DNA from: Terriglobia bacterium
Lineage (GTDB): Bacteria > Acidobacteriota > Terriglobia > Acidiferrales > UBA7541
Length of the DNA: 64,000 bases
Reading direction: 5' to 3'
NCBI GenBank assembly: GCA_020072805.1
Contig: JAIQGC010000004.1
Coordinates: 33,982-97,981 of the forward strand
Made by a program: the position numbers and the translations under genes. Positions 43,732 to 52,954 of this stretch are shown piece after piece. Under the pieces are notes generated by a model. The model ran no database searches. It worked only from the letters and a program-made list of their open reading frames with translations, and was not told the origin of the DNA. Numbering within the stretch: the first letter of the stretch is position 1; each line of letters starts with the position of its first letter.

Positions 43732-46692
43732 TCAACGCGAACCCTGCGGGGAAGCCGGCGCGGCCAGGCCCAGCGCCTGGATCACCGCGTCATGCACGGC
43801 GGGGCGCACTTCGGCGATTTTCTGATTTTCGCGCGTGGGATGCACGCGGTTGCTCAGCAGGATCACAAAGAGCTGCCGGTCGGGATCGATCCAGATGGAC
43901 GTGCCGGTGTAACCGGTGTGCCCGAAACTGTGTTTGGAAAGAAAATGGCCGCCCGAGGAGTTTTCCGTGGGCACCATCCAGCCCAGTGTGCGCGTGCCGC
44001 CGGAAAGTTTTTCCGGCGTGGTGAACTGCGTGACGGTCGAGCGGCGCAGCAAACGGCGGTGCGCGTAGCTGCCGCCGTTCAGCAGCATCTGGCAGAAGGC
44101 GGCCAGGTCCGGGGCGGTGCTGAAGACGCCGGCGTGGCCGGAGACGCCGCCGATGGCGAAGGCGTTTTCGTCGTGGACTTCGCCGCGCACCAGGCGGTGG
44201 CGCAGTTGCGCATCGAATTCGGTCGGAGCGATGCGCGGCCACAGTTTTTTCGCCGGATTGTACTGGCTGTCCTTCATCCCCAGCGGCGCGAAAACATCCT
44301 GGCGGGCCAGCGCATCGAGCGGCTCTCCGGTGAGGCGCTCGATAATTTCCGCCAGCAGGATGATGCCCAGGTCGGAGTAGAGAGTTTTCGTGCCGGGTTC
44401 GTATTCGAGCGGCTCCGCGAAAATCTTCGCCAGCGTTTCGTTCTTGCTCTTCGAGGTGCGCCAGTATTCCTTGAACGGGGGCAGACCGGAGGTGTGCGTC
44501 AGCAGGTGGCGCACGGTCACGCGCTGGCGCCATTCGGGCTGCGGGCCGGTCTTCCATTCGGGCAGAAAGCGCGCAATGGGCAGATCGAGATCGAGAGGAA
44601 CGGGAAAATCGCCTTCGGCGAGGCGCGCCGTCAGCGTCGTCGTGCTGACGGCTTTGCTCAGCGAAGCGATATCGTAAATCGTGTCCGCGGCCACCGGCGC
44701 GGCCCCCGCTTCGTAGCTCAGCTTGCCGAACGCGTGCACGGTGACTTTCCCGCGATAGCCCACGGCCAGCACCGCTCCGGGAAAAGCCTTCTCCGCGACG
44801 GCGCGTTCCATGACATCGAAAGCGGGCCGCAGTTGCGCCTCGGTGCGCACGTCCATCGGCTGGATGGTCATGGCCGTGGCGGGAAGCTGAATGCCGTCAC
44901 CGGCCTTCAGATTCGCGCCCGGAATGCTCACCGGCAGATGGCCGGTGACGGGAATCTGCCCGAACAGCGCTCGCGCCGCGGATATCTGCGCCACGTCGCT
45001 GATGCCGAAGGTGGCCAGCCAGGTCTGCGCCTGCGGATATTTTTCGATCAGGTAGGGGCTGCCGAAGGCCAGGCAGACCACCGGCTTGCCGCTGGTGAAC
45101 GCCTGCTGCACCAGCGCAGCCTGGTCCGCGGGGACGTCCACATTGCCCTTGCGGTCGCTGACGCGGACGAACAGGGCCACGATGGCGATGTCGTAGGAAT
45201 CCGCAGGAGGCAGCTTGAGCGTCGAGGCTTTGACGAATTTCGTGTCCATGCGCAAGGTGGTGAGCGAATCCACGCGCGTGCGCAGTTCGCGCTCCAGGTC
45301 CTCGCCAGGATAGGGCTCGTGATCGCTGTAGGCCGCCAGCAGCAGCGCGCGCAGCGGCTTGGTGGCATCCAGCGGCAGGCGGCGCTCGCTGTCGCGCAGC
45401 AGGGTAACGCCACGGTCGGAGATGTTCTGCGCGGCGCGCTCGAACTCCGCCAGAGCGAAGTGGCTGTTGAGCGCGGCCACGTCCACCATGCGGTTCTTGT
45501 GCAGATTCAGGCGGGCCTTGGCGCTCAGTATGCGCCGGACGGATTCCTCGATGCGCTGCCGCGGAATCCGCCCCGAGGCCACCGCGGCCTTCAGCGATTT
45601 AAACGCGGCTTCCGGCACCGGCGGCATCAGGATGCAGTCCGCTCCGGCGAGCACCGCGCGCACCGCCGCTTCCCCCGGAGTGTAGCGCACGGTCACTCCG
45701 CCCATGTCCATGGCGTCGGTGACGATCAAGCCGTCGAAGCCCATCTGCTGGCGCAGCAGCCCGGTCAGTATGTTCGAGGAGAGCGTCGCGGGCGTGTCCG
45801 CATCGGGCTCGAGAGCGTGCACGGCCAGGTGCCCGGTCATGATGCTGCTCACTCCGGCGGCAAGCGCCGCGCGAAAGGGAACCAGTTCGAGATGATCGAG
45901 CCGCTCCTTGTCCGCGGAAACCACCGGCAGGTCGAGATGGGAATCCATGGCGGTGTCGCCGTGGCCAGGAAAATGCTTGGCGGTGGCCAGGGCTCCGTTG
46001 TCTTCCACGCCGCGGATGAATTGCGTGACGAACTCGGAAACGCGCGCCGGGTCTTCCCCGAACGAGCGTGTATTGATGATGGGATTCTGCGCGTTGCTGT
46101 TCACGTCGGCGTCCGGCGCGTACACCCAGTGAACCCCCACGGCGCGCGCTTCCAGCGCGGTCACCTTGCCCGCGGTGTAGGCGTCCTCCGGGCGGCCCGC
46201 GGCGGCGATCGCCATGGCCATGGGGAAAGAAGTCCCCTCGTCGAGACGCATGGCGGTGCCGCGTTCGAAATCCGCCCCGATCAGCAGGGGAACCTTGGCC
46301 AGGCCCTGCAACTGGTTGGCCAGCACCGCTGTTGGGTACGCCTGGCTCTTCACGATCCCCAGCGGCGAGCCCACGGTGATGTTGATCAACCCGCCGACGT
46401 GCAGTTGCTTGACGTCTTCCTCGAGTTGAGCGTAAGCGGCGCGATCGGTGGCCACCAGCGTGCCGTGGTAAGTGGTGAAGAGAAGCTGCCCGATTTTTTC
46501 ATCGAGGCTCATCTTGCGCAGCGTCGCCTCCACCCATTTCCGCGCGGCGGGGGTGAGCGCGTGAGTCTCCGGCGCGGTCTTGCGCGTTTCGGCGCGGAAA
46601 GTTTTTTTCTGTGGTTTGCTCTGGCTGCGTGCGTTGTTGGTCATGAGAATCAGCAAGGGGAGAAGCAGCGCCCCGGCGGTTCGTCCTCTCAT
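43732..46692 (-). CDS. NagZ-type beta-N-acetylglucosaminidase fused to a serine (SxxK) hydrolase
   Basis: A 986-residue exported protein: signal peptide (about 5-23), a GH3 glucosaminidase (about 45-600) and a class C beta-lactamase-like domain (about 620-980). The GH3 part has KHFPGHGDT (K239-H240) and the D250-S-H252 catalytic dyad specific to NagZ, plus the nucleophile Asp326 (VTDAMDMGG). The second part has S677-L-S-K680, HLLTHTSGLPP, YSD in place of YxN, and HTG. B. subtilis encodes NagZ and the amidase AmiE as separate adjacent genes that act in sequence on muropeptides. Here both would sit in one chain. Removal of GlcNAc and then of the peptide is inferred. Confidence 0.92.
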   Translation of the reverse strand: MRGRTAGALLLPLLILMTNNARSQSKPQKKTFRAETRKTAPETHALTPAARKWVEATLRKMSLDEKIGQLLFTTYHGTLVATDRAAYAQLEEDVKQLHVGGLINITVGSPLGIVKSQAYPTAVLANQLQGLAKVPLLIGADFERGTAMRLDEGTSFPMAMAIAAAGRPEDAYTAGKVTALEARAVGVHWVYAPDADVNSNAQNPIINTRSFGEDPARVSEFVTQFIRGVEDNGALATAKHFPGHGDTAMDSHLDLPVVSADKERLDHLELVPFRAALAAGVSSIMTGHLAVHALEPDADTPATLSSNILTGLLRQQMGFDGLIVTDAMDMGGVTVRYTPGEAAVRAVLAGADCILMPPVPEAAFKSLKAAVASGRIPRQRIEESVRRILSAKARLNLHKNRMVDVAALNSHFALAEFERAAQNISDRGVTLLRDSERRLPLDATKPLRALLLAAYSDHEPYPGEDLERELRTRVDSLTTLRMDTKFVKASTLKLPPADSYDIAIVALFVRVSDRKGNVDVPADQAALVQQAFTSGKPVVCLAFGSPYLIEKYPQAQTWLATFGISDVAQISAARALFGQIPVTGHLPVSIPGANLKAGDGIQLPATAMTIQPMDVRTEAQLRPAFDVMERAVAEKAFPGAVLAVGYRGKVTVHAFGKLSYEAGAAPVAADTIYDIASLSKAVSTTTLTARLAEGDFPVPLDLDLPIARFLPEWKTGPQPEWRQRVTVRHLLTHTSGLPPFKEYWRTSKSKNETLAKIFAEPLEYEPGTKTLYSDLGIILLAEIIERLTGEPLDALARQDVFAPLGMKDSQYNPAKKLWPRIAPTEFDAQLRHRLVRGEVHDENAFAIGGVSGHAGVFSTAPDLAAFCQMLLNGGSYAHRRLLRRSTVTQFTTPEKLSGGTRTLGWMVPTENSSGGHFLSKHSFGHTGYTGTSIWIDPDRQLFVILLSNRVHPTRENQKIAEVRPAVHDAVIQALGLAAPASPQGSR

Positions 46693-46843
46693 TGTAGGTG
46701 TGTCCCCCGGTGCATCAGCCCCCGTTAACCCTTCCAGCTACGCGTTTGTATATAACATACGGCTTTTGCGCTCACAACGAAGTGCCAATGATAGAGTTCC
46801 AGCATATCATTGGGAGCGCCCGTTTTTGGAGGACAGGAAAAAG

Positions 46844-48124
46844 ATGAGGAACCAGGGGAACTCCATGCGCCGGACGATACGATTTCTTTTCTGCCTGCTG
46901 GCGGGGTTGGCGCTGCTGCCGCCCGCGGCGGCGCTTGCGGCGGCTAAGAACCGCCGTCCCGCCGCCAAGCCGCGCCGCAGCCGCGCTCACGGCGTGCAGA
47001 CGCAGACCGGCCTGGACGTCTTTGCCGCGGAGAAATTCGCGCCGCTGCGGGGCAAGCGCGTGGGCCTGATAACCAATCACACCGGCGTGGACGCGCAGGG
47101 ACGCACGGCCATCGAGTTGCTGAAAAAAGCGCCGGGCGTGCGATTGGTGGCCCTCTTCAGCCCGGAACACGGCATCGCCGGACACGCCGATGAAAAAGTG
47201 AATTCCACGAAAGACCCTGCGAGCGGGCTTCCCATTTACAGCCTCTATGGCGAGAGCCGCCGCCCCGACGATGAAATGCTCGAGGGCCTGGACGCCCTGG
47301 TCTTCGATATTCAGGATGCCGGCGTGCGCTTCTACACCTACACGACGACCATGGCCTACTGCATGGAAGCGGCCGCCAGACGCGGCATTGCCTTCTATGT
47401 TCTCGACCGCCCCAATCCGCTGGGCGGGGAAGTGGTCGAAGGGCCGCTGCTGGATAAGGACAAGACCAGCTTCGTGGGATATTTCCCGCTCCCGGTGCGC
47501 TATGGGCTGACCATCGGCGAACTGGCGCAGCTCTTCAACGAGGAAAATAAAATTCATTGCGATCTGCACGTCATCGCCATGCGCAACTGGCGCCGCGCCG
47601 AATACTTCGACAATACCGGTATACGCTGGATTCCTCCTTCGCCGGCCCTGCGTACCCTCAAGGGCGCGGTGCTCTATCCCGGCCTCGAAATTTTGCAGAA
47701 TGCCGGCGTTTCCGTGGGTCGCGGAACCGAAGCGCCCTTCGAGGAATTCGGCGCCCCTTGGATGGACGGCGAACGCGTGGCCGATGCCCTCAACGCCCGC
47801 GACCTGCCGGGGCTGAATTTTAAGCCAATGCAATTCGTCCCTGCGGAGGGGCCGTTTACGGGCCGGCGCTGCAGCGGCGTCTCCGTGCGCGTGAGCAATC
47901 GCTCCGCGGCCCGCCCCCTGCGCATGGGCATCGAAATCGCCACCGCGCTGCGCAATCTCTATCCCGAACAGTTCGACCCCGCCAAACTCCTGCTCCTGCT
48001 GGGCAATGAGTCCACGGTGAAATTGCTGGAAGATGGCGCGAAGCCGGAAGAGATCGTGCGCGGCTGGGCCGACGATTTGGCCGCGTTCGAAACCATGCGC
48101 CGCAAATATTTCCTCTACAAATAA
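46844..48124 (+). CDS. namZ: NamZ/YbbC-type exo-beta-N-acetylmuramidase (DUF1343)
   Basis: Exported protein of 426 residues. The signal peptide (about 9-30) is followed by a basic linker and the DUF1343 domain: GLDVFAAEKFAPLRGKRVGLITNHTG, LFSPEHGI, YSLYGESRRP, VFDIQDAGVRFYTY and VLDRPNPLGG. The family's founding member, B. subtilis YbbC (NamZ), releases terminal MurNAc from peptidoglycan chains and is encoded beside nagZ, amiE and murQ. Here it is divergent from the NagZ fusion across 151 bases. The start is ATG 46844 (GGAGGACAGG upstream), with ATG 46865 as alternative. Confidence 0.92.
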   Translation: MRNQGNSMRRTIRFLFCLLAGLALLPPAAALAAAKNRRPAAKPRRSRAHGVQTQTGLDVFAAEKFAPLRGKRVGLITNHTGVDAQGRTAIELLKKAPGVRLVALFSPEHGIAGHADEKVNSTKDPASGLPIYSLYGESRRPDDEMLEGLDALVFDIQDAGVRFYTYTTTMAYCMEAAARRGIAFYVLDRPNPLGGEVVEGPLLDKDKTSFVGYFPLPVRYGLTIGELAQLFNEENKIHCDLHVIAMRNWRRAEYFDNTGIRWIPPSPALRTLKGAVLYPGLEILQNAGVSVGRGTEAPFEEFGAPWMDGERVADALNARDLPGLNFKPMQFVPAEGPFTGRRCSGVSVRVSNRSAARPLRMGIEIATALRNLYPEQFDPAKLLLLLGNESTVKLLEDGAKPEEIVRGWADDLAAFETMRRKYFLYK

Positions 48125-48153
48125 ATATTGCGCATTATCGGCCGGGTAAGATT

Positions 48154-49554
48154 TCAGACAGAATCTGCCCTGCGTCTCCAATAGCGGTAAAACGGCAGCC
48201 CCGCGAGAATGATCAGCAGCCCGATCGAAGACCGCCCCGGTCGGTCCAGCCACAGGCTCACCGTTAGCGCCAGCGCTCCCGCGACGAACAGTCCCGGAAC
48301 CCACGGATAGCCGAAGCAGCGATAGGGCCGCGGCATGTCCGGCTCGATTTTCCGCAGGCGGAACAGCGCCACTACCGCCAAGCCGTAAAAAATCCATCCC
48401 GCGAAGATGAACAGATTGGTCAGCTCCTCGAACGTCCCGGTAAGCGCCATGGCGCCGGCCAGCACGCCCTGGAAAATCAGCGCGCGGCCGGGCGTGCGGA
48501 ATTTCGGGTGGATGCCGCCGGCAATGCGAAAAAAAACGCCGTCGCGCGCCATGGCATAAGGTACGCGCGCCCCGCTCAAAATCGAGGAGTTCATCGAGCC
48601 CAGCGCGGAAACGGCCATGGCCAGCGTGATCCACAGCGCCGCGCCGCTTCCCGCCACGCGCTGCACCACGTCCGAAGCCACATGCTGCGAAGCGGCCACA
48701 TCCGCGAAGGGCAGCACGTGCAGCGTGGCCGCGCTGAACAGCATGTAGATTGCCCCCACCAGAATCACCCCGCCCACCAGCGCCCGCGGCATATTCCTCT
48801 GCGGATTTTCCACTTCCGAGCCGACCAGATTCAAATCCTCCCAGCCGTCATAGGCCCACAGCGCCGCGGCCAGCGCCGCCAGAAACGCCCGCAGCACGCC
48901 GCTGTCGAGCGCCGTCGGCCACAGCGGATCGTGCGCTTGCCCGCCATGCGCCGGCGCAAACAAAGCCACGCCGATCACCACGATCACGGAGACAACTTTA
49001 ATCAGCGTCAGCGCCACCTGCACGCCGCCGCCTAGACGCACGCCAAGATAATTTACTCCGGTCATCACCGCCAGCCAGAAAACCGCCAGCGGCTGCGCCC
49101 AGGTGAAAACAAATTCATACGGCGGAATCCATCCGGTCAATCCGGGGATGGCCAGATGCACCGTAAAAATCGGCGTAGCCACCGCGGGAATCAGGAAACC
49201 CAGAAATCGCATCAGCCCCGCGGCGATGGAAGCCGCCGAAGCCGTCCGCCCCACCGTCGAGTGCATCCAGCCGAACAAAAATCCCCACACGGGTCCGAAG
49301 CCCTGGCGCAGGTAGGCGTATTCGCCGCCGGCCTCGGGAATGGCCGCGCCCAGTTCCGCATAGGAGAGCGCGCCAAAGAGCGAAAGTATCCCGCCGACGA
49401 TCCACGCGGCGAAGACCACGCTGACGAAGCGCCCTTCGCGGGCCATCTCCGCCGGCTTCAGGAAAATTCCCGTGCCGATCATCGTGCCCACGACGATGGC
49501 TCCGGAAGCCCACGGGCCCAGGCCGCGCACCAGTTCCAGCCGCTTTTCGCTCAT
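48154..49554 (-). CDS. APC-superfamily amino acid permease
   Basis: Integral membrane protein of 466 residues with about twelve hydrophobic segments. The first carries IVVGTMIGTGIFL, the substrate-binding glycine motif of APC/LAT-type transporters. SYAELGAAIPEAGGEYAYL follows at segment 2 and the GWEDLNLVGSEVENPQRNMPRA loop is typical of the family. The start overlaps the stop of the sodium:solute symporter by four bases, so the two transporters are co-transcribed. In this context it may take up amino acids or small peptides released from muropeptides, which is inference. Confidence 0.9.
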   Translation of the reverse strand: MSEKRLELVRGLGPWASGAIVVGTMIGTGIFLKPAEMAREGRFVSVVFAAWIVGGILSLFGALSYAELGAAIPEAGGEYAYLRQGFGPVWGFLFGWMHSTVGRTASAASIAAGLMRFLGFLIPAVATPIFTVHLAIPGLTGWIPPYEFVFTWAQPLAVFWLAVMTGVNYLGVRLGGGVQVALTLIKVVSVIVVIGVALFAPAHGGQAHDPLWPTALDSGVLRAFLAALAAALWAYDGWEDLNLVGSEVENPQRNMPRALVGGVILVGAIYMLFSAATLHVLPFADVAASQHVASDVVQRVAGSGAALWITLAMAVSALGSMNSSILSGARVPYAMARDGVFFRIAGGIHPKFRTPGRALIFQGVLAGAMALTGTFEELTNLFIFAGWIFYGLAVVALFRLRKIEPDMPRPYRCFGYPWVPGLFVAGALALTVSLWLDRPGRSSIGLLIILAGLPFYRYWRRRADSV

Positions 49555-51008
49555 GCCTTTCCGTCTCCCGAAAAACTATTCTCGCGCGCCGATGCCAGGC
49601 GGCTCGCCGCCGCGCCCACTGCGCAGGTCACTGTGGCCCCCGCCAGAACGTACCAGGTAAAGGCCACGGGCGTGAAGAAGTATAGGCCGAGCGTCGCCGC
49701 CAGTCCGCTGAACATTCCGGCGAGCGCTCCGTTGGCCGTGGACCGCCGGTCAAACGTGCCCAGCAAGAAAAGCCCCAGCAAGCTGCCGAAAGAAATGGAA
49801 GCCACGGTCAGCCCAGCCTTGAGCAGCGGTCCCCATCTCACCATCCCGAAGCACAGCAGCACCGCTCCCCACGCCAGCGTCATCCAGCGCGAAAGCCGCA
49901 GAAACCGCGCCGGATCGGTGTTCATCCCGCGTAGCCGCGCAAAATCAAAAACGCTCGAAGCCGCCAGCGAATTCAGCGAGCCGCTGGCGTTGGACATGGC
50001 CACCGCCAGAATCGACGCCAGCAGCAGCCCGGCCAGCCCCACGGGCATCTCGCGCACCAGGAAGAGCGGCAGGATGCGGTCGGCGCGCTCGCCGGGCCCC
50101 AGCAGCGGCCAGTGCTGCGCGAAAACGAAGAGGAGCACGCCGACGAGCAGGAAGAGCGTGAACTGAAATAGGACGATCACGCCGCTGGCCAGCAGCGCGC
50201 GGCGGCTTTCGCGCTGGTCGCGCGCCGCCAGCAGCCGCTGCACAATCGTCTGGTCCGTGCCGTGGCTGGCCATGGTCAGGAACGCGCCTCCGATCAGGCC
50301 CGACCAGATCGTGAATTCCGCTGACGGGTGCCACGAAAAAGTCAGAATGCCCAGCTTGCCTCCCGCCGCCGCGGCCGCTTGGGTCACTTCATGCCATCCG
50401 CCGGGAATCCGGTGCAGCAGCAGCAGGAAAGTCACCGCCGAGCCGGTCATATACAGAATGAGCTGGGCCACGTCGGTCCAGATCACCGCCTTCATCCCGC
50501 CCTCGAACGTATAAATAATCGTGAGCGTGATAACGATAAAGACCGCCAGGCGCTCGGAGGTTCCCAGCACCACGCTGACTACCAGCGCGATCGCCGAGAC
50601 GCGCACGCCTTCGGCCACCGCCCGCGTCACCAGGAATGTGCTGGCGGCCACCGCGCGCATACGCTCGCCGTAGCGCTTCTGAATCAGTTCGTACGCCGTA
50701 AAATATTCCCCGCGGAAATAGCCGGGCAGCAGCAAAAAAACAATCAGCACGCGCCCCAGCAGATAGCCGAAGACCAGCTGCAGAAACGCCATATTGCCGG
50801 CGTAGGAAATTGCCGGCGTGCCGATGATCGTTAGCGTGGACGTCTCCGTGGCCACGATGGAAAACGCCAGCGCCCACCACGGCGCCGTGCGCCCTCCCAG
50901 AAAATAGTCGCGCACGCTGTTCTGCCCGCGCCGGAAGCGCATCCCCAGCGCCGTGACCCCCAGCAGATAAACGACGACGATGGCCAGATCCATCCAGTGA
51001 ATTCGCAT
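49551..51008 (-). CDS. Sodium:solute symporter (SSS family)
   Basis: Membrane protein of 485 residues with about thirteen hydrophobic segments. SSS features include FRRGQNSVRDYFLGGRTAPWWALAFS at segments 1-2, ATETSTLTIIGTPAI, the TFEGGMKAVIWTDVAQ motif of segment 6 and MASHGTDQTIVQR. It is divergent from the sugar kinase, 128 bases apart, and coupled to the APC permease. SSS transporters carry sugars, amino acids or sialic acid. The neighbourhood suggests amino sugars such as MurNAc or GlcNAc; a transporter, MurT, next to murK and murQ in Tannerella is, to my recollection, a precedent. Confidence 0.9.
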   Translation of the reverse strand: MRIHWMDLAIVVVYLLGVTALGMRFRRGQNSVRDYFLGGRTAPWWALAFSIVATETSTLTIIGTPAISYAGNMAFLQLVFGYLLGRVLIVFLLLPGYFRGEYFTAYELIQKRYGERMRAVAASTFLVTRAVAEGVRVSAIALVVSVVLGTSERLAVFIVITLTIIYTFEGGMKAVIWTDVAQLILYMTGSAVTFLLLLHRIPGGWHEVTQAAAAAGGKLGILTFSWHPSAEFTIWSGLIGGAFLTMASHGTDQTIVQRLLAARDQRESRRALLASGVIVLFQFTLFLLVGVLLFVFAQHWPLLGPGERADRILPLFLVREMPVGLAGLLLASILAVAMSNASGSLNSLAASSVFDFARLRGMNTDPARFLRLSRWMTLAWGAVLLCFGMVRWGPLLKAGLTVASISFGSLLGLFLLGTFDRRSTANGALAGMFSGLAATLGLYFFTPVAFTWYVLAGATVTCAVGAAASRLASARENSFSGDGKA

Positions 51009-51136
51009 GCAAAGTGCGATGAGGATAGAAGGCCCGCGCCGTGCCCGTCAAGCGAAGCTTTACCCCCGTCGGTCATTGGGCAACGCCCGCCGCGGGAAGT
51101 GCGCCATTCCGCCCCGTTCTGGATTATTCTTTTTCC

Positions 51137-52075
51137 ATGCGCTGCGTGATCGGCTTGGACGGCGGCGGAACAAAAACGGAATGCGTGCTGATGGACGAGC
51201 AACAGCGCGTCCTCGCGCGCAGCCGCTCGGGCGCGTCCAACCCGTTTCGTTGTGGCGTCGGGCCCGCGGTGGCCGCACTGCGCGTGGCGGTGGAAGAAGC
51301 GTTGCGGCTGGCGCAAGCGGTTCCGCGCGACCTGCTGGCCATCGTCGCCGCACTCGCCGGAGCCGGCCGCCTGGACTTGGCCGAAGCCGTGCGCGCCCAA
51401 CTCCTTCACGTCTATCCCGATTCGAAAGTCCGGGTAATCACCGATCTCGATGCGGCCCTGGCCGCGATGGAACCCGGCCCCGCGCTGGTGCTGGTCGCCG
51501 GCACCGGCTCCGCCGCCATCGGGCGCGACGCCGCGGGGCGCGTGCTGCGCGGCGGAGGTCACGGCGCGTTCACCGGAGATGAGGGCAGCGCGCAGGACAT
51601 CGGGCGCAAAGCCATCGCGGCGCTCCTGCGCGAACGCCAAGCCGCCCATGCCGATTCGGCTCTCGAACGCGCCATCCTCCACGAACTGGCCTTCCCCTCC
51701 TGGCGCGACCTGCAATCCATTGCACCCGACGCCGTTGACGATACATATCCGCGCGTTTGCCGCGTCGTGCTCCAGGCCGCGGACGCGGGCGATCCTCTGG
51801 CGCAAAGCCTGCTCCGCGAGGCCGCCGGGCAGCTTGCCCGTCTGGCCGCCGATCTCGCCGCGCGGCTCGCTCTCGCCGGCGCTCCCTTTCGCCTGGGGAA
51901 AACCGGAGGCCTCTGCGGCCGCGCCGATTTTTTCGATCAGCTTCTGGACGAACTGTTGCGCCAGGAGGTGCCCCAGGCCACCATCGTCCCCTTGCCACGC
52001 TCCGCCGGCAAAGCCGCGGCGCTCCTGGCACTGCAATTGTCGGTGGAAAAACCGGCCACGGCGGACCATCGTTGA
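51137..52075 (+). CDS. BadF/BadG-type sugar kinase, candidate MurNAc/GlcNAc kinase
   Basis: Protein of 312 residues of the ASKHA fold: phosphate-1 GLDGGGTKTECVLMD at the N-terminus, VLVAGTGSAAIGRD in the middle, and GGHGAFTGDEGSAQDIGRKAI, characteristic of GlcNAc kinase-like members. In Clostridium, MurK of this family phosphorylates both MurNAc and GlcNAc. Its position beside the symporter, a few kilobases from murQ and namZ, supports the same role, giving MurNAc-6P for MurQ. The frame is open upstream, but ATG 51137 is the only start giving a normal N-terminus. The stop overlaps the next gene (TGATG). Confidence 0.85.
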   Translation: MRCVIGLDGGGTKTECVLMDEQQRVLARSRSGASNPFRCGVGPAVAALRVAVEEALRLAQAVPRDLLAIVAALAGAGRLDLAEAVRAQLLHVYPDSKVRVITDLDAALAAMEPGPALVLVAGTGSAAIGRDAAGRVLRGGGHGAFTGDEGSAQDIGRKAIAALLRERQAAHADSALERAILHELAFPSWRDLQSIAPDAVDDTYPRVCRVVLQAADAGDPLAQSLLREAAGQLARLAADLAARLALAGAPFRLGKTGGLCGRADFFDQLLDELLRQEVPQATIVPLPRSAGKAAALLALQLSVEKPATADHR

Positions 52076-52881
52076 TGGATGACTCGAACACAATCCGCGA
52101 ACGCGCTCTGACGGCCAGCGCCGAAGAACTCTCCGCGATGGTCCACCATCCCGACGGGGAAGTGCTGCGCGCCATCCTTCAGAATCCCGCCTTCAACGAG
52201 GCCCATCTCCTTCTTCTCCTCGAACGCAAGGATCTTTCCGGCGAAATTCTCGAAGAAGTCGCCCGCCGCCGCTTCCTGCTGAAAAATTACCGCATCAAGC
52301 GCGCCATTGTCTTTCATTCCCAGGTGCCCCGCCTGGTCTGCCTGCGCCTCCTCCGCGATCTCTATCTCATGGACCTGGTGCAGTTCACCCTCTCCGTCTC
52401 CGCCAAAGCCGAACTCAAGATCAAAGCCGAAGAGCAACTCCTTGCCCGCCTTCCCCAATTGCCTCTGGGGCAGAAAGTGACTCTGGCGCGGCGCGGTCCC
52501 GGACGCCTCGCCGCCACGCTGCTCGCCGAAGGTCATCCCCGGATTCTCGAAGTCGTCCTGGATAATCCCTACCTGAACGAAGGCCATCTCCTCAAGGCGC
52601 TCTCCCACGAAAAGCTGCCGGAGGCTGTCATCGTCGCGGTGGCCCGCCATCGCCGCTGGTCCGTCTTCTACAATGTGCGCATCGCCATTGTCCGCCATCC
52701 GCGTTCCCCTCTGGCCGTGGTCCTCGGTTTCCTCCCGCACATCACCCTCGGCGACCTCCGCGAGCTTGTCGCTCCCGGCCTGCTCGCGGACTCCCTGCGC
52801 AACTATCTGCAGGCCGAAATTGCCCGCCGGCTCGCTCCCCCCTCCTCCAAACCGATCCCGGAATCGCCTTCGCAAACCTAG
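52075..52881 (+). CDS. Helical-repeat cytoplasmic protein, unknown function
   Basis: Not recognised. The 268-residue protein is almost entirely helical, without signal peptide or membrane segment. Two similar blocks, NPAFNEAHLLLLLERKDL (from about residue 36) and NPYLNEGHLLKALSHEKL (from about 163), followed in both by RR-containing helices, indicate an internal duplication of HEAT-like or DUF2336-like repeats. The C-terminus is Pro/Ser-rich. Its ATG overlaps the kinase stop, so it is translated from the same message, but no catalytic motif is visible. A protein-binding or regulatory role is possible. Confidence 0.75.
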   Translation: MDDSNTIRERALTASAEELSAMVHHPDGEVLRAILQNPAFNEAHLLLLLERKDLSGEILEEVARRRFLLKNYRIKRAIVFHSQVPRLVCLRLLRDLYLMDLVQFTLSVSAKAELKIKAEEQLLARLPQLPLGQKVTLARRGPGRLAATLLAEGHPRILEVVLDNPYLNEGHLLKALSHEKLPEAVIVAVARHRRWSVFYNVRIAIVRHPRSPLAVVLGFLPHITLGDLRELVAPGLLADSLRNYLQAEIARRLAPPSSKPIPESPSQT

Positions 52882-52954
52882 ACCAATCCGCTTGCTCCGG
52901 GAACATAATCTTTCCGCCCGGTGTCTCTTATAGGTCCAGGGGTCTCTATCTTCC

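Noticed and set aside
43792-46728. A 978-codon open frame on the + strand opposite the NagZ fusion
   Set aside because: It mirrors a gene with clear catalytic motifs; the translation is Arg/Gln/His-rich with no recognisable domain, as expected from GC-rich antisense DNA.
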